In this document: one piece after another, positions 54,425 through 59,843 of the stretch
How positions within the stretch are numbered: position 1 is the first letter of the stretch
How the letters are laid out: each line of letters begins with the position of its first letter
DNA from: Scopulibacillus darangshiensis
GTDB taxonomy: Bacteria > Bacillota > Bacilli > Bacillales > Sporolactobacillaceae
Assembly: GCF_004341035.1 (NCBI RefSeq)
Contig: NZ_SLXK01000026.1
Location: forward strand, 1 to 59,843
Direction: 5' to 3'
DNA length: 59,843 nucleotides
Notes under the pieces: generated by a model
The model's database searches: none
Told to the model about the DNA's origin: nothing
Seen by the model: the letters and a program-made list of their open reading frames with translations, nothing else
Made by a program: the position numbers and the translations under genes

Positions 54425-54480
54425 GAGTATCCTTTAAACTTTTCTCTTTCGCATAAACTTACTCTTTGTCCCATATAAAT
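54425..54480 (+). promoter_or_regulatory. Possible sporulation sigma promoter of cwlD
   Basis: GCATAAACT at 54451-54459 resembles a SigE -10 (CATACAMT), with GAGTATCC at 54425 as a possible -35. CATATAA at 54472 with GCATA at 54451 could be a SigG-type pair. B. subtilis cwlD is transcribed in both sporulation compartments. Weak evidence. Confidence 0.35.
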
Positions 54481-54520
54481 GTAACGTAAAACATGCATTG
54501 TTTCGGGCGGAGGAGAAGAG

Positions 54521-55237
54521 ATGAGGAGAAAATGGGTTAGAAACGGCATCATTATAATCGGGGTAATATTATTAATTGCCATTTTAAATTACGAAATTGT
54601 AAATCGAAACTCTTGGTCACAGTGGAATCTGCCTTTATCCGGGAGGGTTATTGTCATTGACCCTGGTCATGGCGGTCCGGATGGCGGGGCTGAAGGAGGG
54701 AAAACAAAAGAAAAGGATATTGCACTGAAAATTTCCAAGGACCTAAGGGATTATTTGCAGGAATCGGGTGCCCTCGTGTTAATGACGAGGGAGACGGATA
54801 GAGACTTGGCTGACAAAGATAAAGGAGGGTTAAGCGCCAGAAAAACTCAGGATTTGAAACGGCGGGCAAAATTCATTGATGATGCTGATCCAGATTGCGT
54901 CATAAGTTTGCACCTTAACGCAATACCATCCCCAAGATGGCGTGGAGCGCAAACATTTTATCATCCAAAGTCAAAAGAAAATAAAGTTCTAGCTAAATTT
55001 ATTCAAGACTCACTGCGTAACCAGATAAAAAATACAGATCGCTTTGCTAAGGCTATTGAACACGTTTACTTGTTGAAACGCTCTAAGGCCCCATCTTCAC
55101 TGGTAGAGGTTGGCTTTCTCTCTAACCCGGACGAGCGGCAGCTATTAGAAACGAAGGATTATCAGAAGAAAATAGCCGTATCAATCTACAACGGTATTCT
55201 AAGGTATTTTACAAATGAAAAGGAACCTTCTTCTTAG
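54521..55237 (+). CDS. cwlD: N-acetylmuramoyl-L-alanine amidase CwlD
   Basis: 238 residues. One N-terminal membrane segment (about 9-24) followed by an Amidase_3 zinc domain: DPGHGGPDGGAEGG with ligand H50, E64 region, SLHLNA, and catalytic VEVGFLSN. With PdaA it makes muramic delta-lactam in spore cortex, required for germination. GGAGGAG precedes ATG 54521. A weak hairpin with T run at 55248-55288 may terminate it. Confidence 0.93.
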   Translation: MRRKWVRNGIIIIGVILLIAILNYEIVNRNSWSQWNLPLSGRVIVIDPGHGGPDGGAEGGKTKEKDIALKISKDLRDYLQESGALVLMTRETDRDLADKDKGGLSARKTQDLKRRAKFIDDADPDCVISLHLNAIPSPRWRGAQTFYHPKSKENKVLAKFIQDSLRNQIKNTDRFAKAIEHVYLLKRSKAPSSLVEVGFLSNPDERQLLETKDYQKKIAVSIYNGILRYFTNEKEPSS

Positions 55238-55332
55238 GAAGAAATAGGTGCGTTAAGAACATATGTCTCTTTCGCACTTTTTTCTTGGCTAAAGCAGTAA
55301 AAGTTTTCTTTTTATGCTTTCATAAGCAAATT

Positions 55333-55341
55333 TGTTATACT
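55333..55341 (+). promoter_or_regulatory. Extended -10 promoter of salA
   Basis: TGTTATACT: TG one base before TATACT (55336-55341), 39 bases before the salA start. The -35 is weak. Confidence 0.6.
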
Positions 55342-55379
55342 AGCTATGTAATTGATTTCGAGAGAGGATGATTCTTTAG

Positions 55380-56420
55380 ATGCTTACCAAGGATCAAGTC
55401 ATGGAGGTCCTTAAAACTGTTAAGGACCCACATTTACATAAAAGCATTGAGGAAACAAATGGTGTCCGGGAAATGAAAATTACTGATTCCTTTGTGAGCC
55501 TCAAGGTTGCTCTTGCGAAAATTAACACGGCAGAGCAAATGAAGGTACAGCAGGAAATAGTCCACAAGCTTAAGGAAAAAGGGGCAGAATCAGTCGGATT
55601 ACGATTCGAAGCCTTGTCTGAAGAAGACATTGCAGATCTCGGGGGGGTCCCTGAAGCTGGTCCATCTCTGTTGTCAAAAGAGAGCAAAACCGTTTTTATT
55701 GCCGTGGCAAGCGGGAAAGGCGGCGTTGGAAAATCGACTGTTTCTGTCAACTTGGCTGTTGCATTGCAAAGAATGGGCAAGAAGGTTGGCATACTTGATG
55801 CAGATATATATGGATTTAGTGTGCCTGATATGATGGGAATTGAAGACCGTCCTAAAGTGGAAGGCAAAACCATTATTCCTGTTGAACGCTTTGGCGTAAA
55901 GGTCATTTCAATGGGTTTCTTCGTTGAGGACAATTCGCCTGTTATTTGGCGCGGCCCAATGCTCGGCAAAATGCTGAATAATTTCTTTAGCGAGGTTGAC
56001 TGGGGAGATTTAGATTATCTCATTCTTGATTTGCCTCCTGGTACGGGTGATGTGGCAATGGATATCCATACAATGCTTCCTCATTGTAAAGAAATCATTG
56101 TGACTACTCCGCATCCAACGGCAGCATTCGTTGCGGCACGAGCCGGAGCAATGGCGATAAAAACTGAGCATGATATTCTAGGCGTGATCGAAAATATGTC
56201 CTATTTTGAGAGTAAAAAGACGGGCGAAATTGAACATGTTTTCGGGCAAGGCGGCGGTGAAAAGTTAAGTGAGGTACTTGGCACGGAGCTGCTTGGTCAG
56301 ATCCCGCTCGGACAACCCTATGAGCAATCCGGATTTTTCGCACCATCTGTATACTCTGAAGATCATCCTACGGGACAAAAATATTTAGACATTGCCAAAA
56401 AGGTCAGTGAAAAGCTTTAA
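55380..56420 (+). CDS. salA: Mrp/ApbC family P-loop ATPase SalA
   Basis: 346 residues. N-terminal MIP18/DUF59 domain (1-80), then a ParA-like ATPase with deviant Walker A SGKGGVGKST (111-120) and DADIYG. B. subtilis SalA represses scoC and acts on exoprotease expression; other Mrp proteins carry Fe-S clusters, but the C-terminal CXXC of those is not seen here. AGAGAGGATG site upstream. Convergent with gerD. Confidence 0.9.
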   Translation: MLTKDQVMEVLKTVKDPHLHKSIEETNGVREMKITDSFVSLKVALAKINTAEQMKVQQEIVHKLKEKGAESVGLRFEALSEEDIADLGGVPEAGPSLLSKESKTVFIAVASGKGGVGKSTVSVNLAVALQRMGKKVGILDADIYGFSVPDMMGIEDRPKVEGKTIIPVERFGVKVISMGFFVEDNSPVIWRGPMLGKMLNNFFSEVDWGDLDYLILDLPPGTGDVAMDIHTMLPHCKEIIVTTPHPTAAFVAARAGAMAIKTEHDILGVIENMSYFESKKTGEIEHVFGQGGGEKLSEVLGTELLGQIPLGQPYEQSGFFAPSVYSEDHPTGQKYLDIAKKVSEKL

Positions 56421-56424
56421 CTCA

Positions 56425-56504
56425 ATAAAGAAAACTCGCCGATTGGCGAGCCTTTGGCGAAGACAGAGGCGCCGTTGCCCTTATGTGCGTCAGAAAGTTT
56501 ATAC
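56425..56504. repeat. Composite intergenic repeat, deleted copy
   Basis: Reverse-oriented relative of 1-196. It keeps the AACTCGCC-GATT-GGCGAG hairpin block, then CTTATGTGCGTCAGAAAG and TTTATAC, but lacks the two spacers of 60 and 55 bases, including the RUCCU-loop RNA. The block junctions are within about one base. Lies between salA and its terminator. Confidence 0.8.
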
Positions 56505-56511
56505 TAACTCA

Positions 56512-56542
56512 AAAAGATCTCCCTTTTGACGGGAGATCTTTT
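56512..56542. terminator. Bidirectional terminator between salA and gerD
   Basis: AAAAGATCTCCC (56512-56523) pairs with GGGAGATCTTTT (56531-56542); A and T tracts on both sides suit both strands. Its right arm reaches the gerD stop codon. Confidence 0.92.
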
Positions 56543-57134
56543 ATTGTCCTCCTTGCTGCTTTTGCTGTTGTTGCTGTCCGCCGCCTTTTTTCATTTCTTC
56601 TTTTACAGCTTTTTTTACCGCGTCTTCAAGCTGTGTGGCAAACAGTGGACTAGAAATTGTGTCCATAATCACCTTTTGCATTTGCTCTCTAAATGGTTTG
56701 GTTTTCATTAGGTCGAGATATTCTTTTTCCATTTTCGGGGCTTTAAAAATATCCATCATCATGGCTTGATACTCAGGATCTTTCATTAAGCTTTTTAGCA
56801 TCTTTTCATTATTTTTTTGCATGACTTTGGCGACCTTATTTGAGAACTTTGGATCTGAAAATAACGATTCCAAGTATTTTTTTCCTTTATCTGATGTTAG
56901 TGCATCAGTAATGGTCTTTTTGACAAAATCGTTATTCAGCACGATTTGTTCCTTTACTTTTTCATCCTTCATTATATCTTGCACGGCCTTTTTGCCTTCG
57001 TCGGTTTTAAGCATATCAATGAACATCTTTTTCGTTTCCTGATAATCAGGCTGTCCGGATTGCTGCTGGCCAGAAGAACAGCCGCTTAGGAGTAAAATAA
57101 AACTAAAGATGATAAAAGGAATCGCCTTTTTCAT
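56541..57134 (-). CDS. gerD: Spore germination lipoprotein GerD
   Basis: 197 residues. Lipoprotein signal with lipobox LSGC (C19). The mature part is helical and charged, with a Gln-rich tail (GGGQQQQQKQQGGQ). GerD organises nutrient receptors into the germinosome in the spore inner membrane. AAAGGAG precedes the start. Divergent from kbaA. Confidence 0.92.
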   Translation of the reverse strand: MKKAIPFIIFSFILLLSGCSSGQQQSGQPDYQETKKMFIDMLKTDEGKKAVQDIMKDEKVKEQIVLNNDFVKKTITDALTSDKGKKYLESLFSDPKFSNKVAKVMQKNNEKMLKSLMKDPEYQAMMMDIFKAPKMEKEYLDLMKTKPFREQMQKVIMDTISSPLFATQLEDAVKKAVKEEMKKGGGQQQQQKQQGGQ

Positions 57135-57285
57135 GGCATATCACTCCTTTGTTATAACTTTAATATGTGATTTTCAATAGGTTTTATACGGCCGTTGCCT
57201 GCCTAAGGTTATTGGCTTTTTGGGCAGAGATTGGTAAAATCAATGGTGGTGCGGTATTTCATTTTGGGGTTTGGGGGTTTTAGCT

Positions 57286-57885
57286 GTGAGTATAAGAAAA
57301 TGGGTGTCTTTATTTATTTCTACCCTGATTTTAGGAGGAGTTACAGCCCTTATTGCAGGTCTGATAGCGGAGTGGGATATATATACAAAGGATTTTGCAA
57401 CCGGAGATTTGATTGATTTTTTCAAAAGTACAGTCTTATTATTCGGGACAGGCTGTTTATTTAGCGTTTTAAGCCAAATGGGCTTTTTTGCTTATTTAAC
57501 ATTCCACAGAATTTGCTTGGGTATGTTTGGATCACCGGATATCTGGGGTAAGGTTCAACTTGTTCTCATAGCATTTGTCTTTTTTGATCTAGTGTATTTC
57601 CGGCACCATGCTTTTGCATCGAAGGATGAGAGTATTCTTAATTATTTTTTTCTCCCCATTTTACTGTTAATCGTAAGTCTTGTTATTGCATTGTGGAAAA
57701 AGAGAGAAACAAATCGGTATGCTTTTATACCAACCATTTTCTTTATGTTTGTTGTTACGACGCTCGAATGGCTGCCGGTTTTAAAGCAGAACGATTTCCG
57801 CTGGCTTTGGATTATGGGTATTACTCTTGTTCTATGCAATGCTTACCAGGTATTGAAGCTTCATCGCATGTTAAAAAAATCATGA
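57286..57885 (+). CDS. kbaA: KinB-signalling pathway activator KbaA
   Basis: 199 residues, about six membrane helices. The stretch LFGTGCLFSVLSQMGFFAYL and VLIAFVFFDLVYFR closely match B. subtilis KbaA, which activates the sporulation kinase KinB. GTG 57286 lies about 8 bases after GGGGG and gives the family length; TTG 57271 is rejected. Confidence 0.9.
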   Translation: MSIRKWVSLFISTLILGGVTALIAGLIAEWDIYTKDFATGDLIDFFKSTVLLFGTGCLFSVLSQMGFFAYLTFHRICLGMFGSPDIWGKVQLVLIAFVFFDLVYFRHHAFASKDESILNYFFLPILLLIVSLVIALWKKRETNRYAFIPTIFFMFVVTTLEWLPVLKQNDFRWLWIMGITLVLCNAYQVLKLHRMLKKS

Positions 57886-57895
57886 AAAAGAGTAA

Positions 57896-57924
57896 AGGAT
57901 GGCGGCTTGGATCCCCGTCATCCT
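57896..57924. terminator. Hairpin between kbaA and pdaB
   Basis: AGGATGGCGG (57896-57905) pairs with CCGTCATCCT (57915-57924) with one wobble. On the minus strand a T-rich stretch follows, so it may end pdaB transcription. Confidence 0.45.
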
Positions 57925-57936
57925 ATTGGAATACGT

Positions 57937-58695
57937 TTATTTTATGATTTTCGAATTGACTTTGGCATCTGAAATGAGGCTTGATAAAGTCACAAAGGTG
58001 AAATCCTTGTGTTTAAGCTCTTCAATGATGAACGGCAAAGCTTTAAATGTCTGTTTGGCGGAATCTGACGCATGCATGCGGATAATATCGCCCTTGTCAC
58101 TATGTTCAACAACATAGGAAGCAATGCTTTCTGATCCAGGGTTTTCTGCATCCTGAGGGTTAACGCTCCATAGAACAACCTGTTGATCCAATCGTGAAAC
58201 AGTTTGCAAAACGTCTTTATTTATTTTTCCAAATGGGGGACGAAGCAGGTTTGGCTTCTTTCCGATTGCTTTTTTAATAGCTTGATTAGCTAACTGAATA
58301 TCCTTTCTGATTTCGTTTGGTTCCATTCCTGTATATGATTGATGTCTGTATCCATGCGACGCGATTTCATGCCCGTCCTTTACTATCTTCTCGACTATAT
58401 CTTTATGGCGCTCAGCCCATTCCCCCGATATAAAAAAAGTTGCTTTTACTTTTTCCCTTTTTAATGTTTTTAATATTGGTTCAACCTGAACATCACCCCA
58501 GCTTATATCAAATGTTAAGGACAGCTGATCTTGATCGGTTTTTACTTGAGAAAGAGCCTTTGGTCCTTTAGTTGTTGAGAAAACACTGACTTCCTGATTC
58601 TGAACAAATGCCACTAGTGCCGCAAAAAAGGCTGCTACGATTATAAATAGCGTTCGTTTTATTTTTCTTCCATTCAAGACCCATACAAAGCGCAT
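57937..58695 (-). CDS. pdaB: Polysaccharide deacetylase family protein PdaB
   Basis: 252 residues. N-terminal membrane anchor (about 13-31) and a NodB domain. Motif 1 is TFDISWGD rather than the usual TFDDG, as in B. subtilis PdaB; HGYRHQS, RPPFGK and HASDSA follow. Needed for stability of the mature spore; activity on cortex peptidoglycan is inferred. GAGGGTGG precedes ATG. Convergent with kbaA. Confidence 0.92.
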   Translation of the reverse strand: MRFVWVLNGRKIKRTLFIIVAAFFAALVAFVQNQEVSVFSTTKGPKALSQVKTDQDQLSLTFDISWGDVQVEPILKTLKREKVKATFFISGEWAERHKDIVEKIVKDGHEIASHGYRHQSYTGMEPNEIRKDIQLANQAIKKAIGKKPNLLRPPFGKINKDVLQTVSRLDQQVVLWSVNPQDAENPGSESIASYVVEHSDKGDIIRMHASDSAKQTFKALPFIIEELKHKDFTFVTLSSLISDAKVNSKIIK

Positions 58696-58848
58696 TTGCC
58701 GCCACCCTCTTCAAGATGTTTGTACCATTTTATGGCCAACCTCGATGAGATATGCTATTATAACGACTTTTTGTTAATAAAAAAGTGCAGCTTCGGAAAC
58801 AATTTTATTAGAGGCCCTACTTAAAAAGAATGGTAATGAGGTGTTGTG

Positions 58849-59079
58849 ATGCTTGGAGCACTTTTCTTGGATAAGGAAGCTTGTGAGGTCGAATATTTAA
58901 TAAAAAAGGAGCTCGAAGAATTAATATTCGAGTTAAATGATGAGCGCATTAATCACGTTGTAAAGCGGGCGATGGAAGAGCGTTACCAAATACTCTTCAA
59001 AATTCTGCTGCGTTTTACGACTCAAAGCGATTGTCTGCGGTATTTAAGAAACAAAAGAAATATGGGAAACAATAATTGA
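58849..59079 (+). CDS. Small conserved protein of unknown function
   Basis: 76 residues, acidic and helical: MLGALFLDKEACEVEYLIKK at the start, later VVKRAMEERYQILFKIL. No signal peptide, metal motif or known domain. I recall similar short proteins next to pdaB in some Bacilli, without a function. ATG 58849 follows GAGGTG closely; GTG 58846 is also possible. It lies alone between pdaB (opposite strand) and the rRNA promoters. Confidence 0.75.
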   Translation: MLGALFLDKEACEVEYLIKKELEELIFELNDERINHVVKRAMEERYQILFKILLRFTTQSDCLRYLRNKRNMGNNN

Positions 59080-59149
59080 TGGTTTAATTAGTAAGACAAA
59101 AAGAAATCGAGTTATTTCCTATACATTTATTTGAAGTCAAAAAAAAGAG

Positions 59150-59178
59150 TTGACGTTACAGGGAAAAGCGTATATTAT
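59150..59178 (+). promoter_or_regulatory. rRNA promoter P1
   Basis: TTGACG (59150-59155), 17 bases, TATTAT (59173-59178). G at 59184 is a likely start. Confidence 0.85.
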
Positions 59179-59226
59179 AAATAGCGTTGCATTTCAAATC
59201 AACAAAACGGTCAGTAAAAAAAGTTA

Positions 59227-59255
59227 TTGACTTAATGATTCTTTATTGCTATTAT
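59227..59255 (+). promoter_or_regulatory. rRNA promoter P2
   Basis: TTGACT (59227-59232), 17 bases, TATTAT (59250-59255). G at 59261; CGCTG-TTAG-CAGCG hairpin follows. Confidence 0.87.
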
Positions 59256-59305
59256 AAATAGCGTCGCTGTTAGCAGCGCCCTTAAAAATACAAACTAAAA
59301 AGTTG

Positions 59306-59334
59306 TTGACAAGTCAAACTTGTGTCTGTATAAT
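59306..59334 (+). promoter_or_regulatory. rRNA promoter P3
   Basis: Consensus TTGACA (59306-59311), 17 bases, TATAAT (59329-59334). G at 59341. Confidence 0.95.
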
Positions 59335-59383
59335 AAATAAGGTCGCTTCAACAAAAACGACAAAAAACTTTCAAAAAAAGATG

Positions 59384-59412
59384 TTGACACAAACAATACA
59401 GCGTGATATAAT
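59384..59412 (+). promoter_or_regulatory. rRNA promoter P4
   Basis: Consensus TTGACA (59384-59389), 17 bases, TATAAT (59407-59412). G at 59419 as likely start, fitting GTP-sensing rRNA initiation in Bacillus. Confidence 0.95.
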
Positions 59413-59557
59413 AATTAAGTCGCTGTTAAAAACGACAACATCAAAAAAACGCTTCAACAGCAAGGCGGAAGCGAACTTCGGATTTTAGCTTCTTTGCACA
59501 ACAACACTTTGATTTTGTTGGTGTTGTCACGCAAGTCGAAGTAAATCGAGAAGAGAA

Positions 59558-59572
59558 TGCTCCTTGAAAACT
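59558..59572 (+). promoter_or_regulatory. boxA antitermination element in rRNA leader
   Basis: TGCTCCTTGAAAACT matches the Bacillus rrn leader boxA. NusB and S10 should bind here. A hairpin ACAACAC/GTGTTGT lies upstream near 59502-59526. Confidence 0.8.
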
Positions 59573-59689
59573 AAACAAAAGCCAAGCGTGATTGAAAAGG
59601 GCAACCTTTTGAATTAAACAGCTAAGGATCATAACGATTGAATGACAAGTTGCTTAGCAACTTAACTTTAAGATGCCAGATAGCGGAAC

Positions 59690-59743
59690 TTCGACTAAGA
59701 ACGTGACGTCCTGTCACAACGTCGAAATTAGCGCGTCCTGCGC
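59690..59743 (+). ncRNA. Bacillaceae-1-like RNA, second copy
   Basis: TTCGAC (59690-59695) with GTCGAA (59721-59726); GTGAC (59703-59707) with GTCAC (59713-59717) around GTCCT; GCGC (59731-59734) with GCGC (59740-59743) around GTCCT. It ends about 8 bases before the 16S 5' end, inside the precursor leader. Same spacing as 84-137, different stem sequences. Confidence 0.8.
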
Positions 59744-59751
59744 GTCATAAC

Positions 59752-59843
59752 TTTTTGAGAGTTTGATCCTGGCTCAGGACGAACGCTGGCGGCGTGCCTA
59801 ATACATGCAAGTCGAGCGCGGGAAGCAAGTTGATCCCTTCGGG
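59752..59843 (+). rRNA. rrs: 16S ribosomal RNA, 5' end (partial)
   Basis: GAGAGTTTGATCCTGGCTCAG and the following conserved start of 16S rRNA are unmistakable. About 92 bases lie in the window, up to the first variable region; the gene continues beyond it. The exact mature 5' end is inferred from other Bacilli. Confidence 0.97.

Noticed and set aside
56526-57042. Forward-strand frames across gerD
   Set aside because: Low-complexity antisense of the GerD gene, rich in Leu and Phe because of the Gln and Lys codons on the other strand.
59150-59440. Regular 77-79 base repeats that could suggest a CRISPR-like array
   Set aside because: The repeated parts are promoter boxes with 17-base spacers; units are too degenerate and there are no cas genes.

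Overview
This window is a core chromosomal segment of an endospore-forming, low-to-mid GC Gram-positive bacterium of the order Bacillales. The evidence is near-identity of many products to Bacillus subtilis homologues, SigA-type promoters, strong AGGAGG ribosome binding sites, frequent TTG and GTG starts, and the sporulation and germination genes sigH, cwlD, gerD, kbaA and pdaB. The gene order from ctsR to the rRNA operon is essentially that of B. subtilis. The genus cannot be fixed from what is visible. The 92 bases of 16S rRNA are too few, although their start resembles several Bacillaceae and related genera.

Layout. 1-676: a composite intergenic repeat carrying a structured RNA with two RUCCU loops, then about 475 bases without a recognisable gene. 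677-1384: an MgtC-type membrane protein. 1478-6070: CtsR-controlled proteolysis operon ctsR-mcsA-mcsB-clpC. 6285-10048: radA, disA (c-di-AMP synthase) and yacL. 10133-17603: ispD-ispF-gltX, a cysteine T-box, cysE-cysS-mrnC-rlmB-rae1, and sigH. 17740-34106: rpmGB-secE-nusG, rplKA, rplJL, an rsmC-like methyltransferase, rpoB-rpoC, rplGB, rpsL-rpsG-fusA-tuf. 34455-49451: the S10-spc-alpha super-cluster from rpsJ to rplQ, including secY, adk, map, infA and rpoA. 49603-53843: ecfA1-ecfA2-ecfT-truA and rplM-rpsI. 53979-58695: ybaK, cwlD, salA, gerD (reverse), kbaA, pdaB (reverse). 58849-59079: a small unnamed protein. 59150-59843: an rRNA operon start with four tandem promoters, a boxA-containing leader and the first bases of the 16S gene.

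Functionally the window is the information-processing heart of the cell: transcription (RpoA/B/C, NusG, SigH), translation (ribosomal proteins, EF-G, EF-Tu, IF-1, GluRS, CysRS, rRNA and tRNA modification), secretion (SecE, SecY), and protein quality control under CtsR. A spore module lies next to the rRNA operon. Several autoregulatory RNA leaders are visible: T-box, L10 leader, probable L13 leader, L1-type sites before both rplK and rplA, and structured S10 and rpoA leaders.

I found no phage, transposase, CRISPR or defence genes. The less ordinary material is all non-coding. It comprises two RUCCU-loop RNAs with compensatory changes between copies, a mosaic repeat present complete at 1-196 and internally deleted at 56425-56504, the paired L1-mimic sites, the regular 77-79 base spacing of the four rRNA promoters, and several unexplained leader structures. 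Differences from B. subtilis include an MgtC gene directly before ctsR and the apparent absence of ybaJ between rpsI and cwlD.
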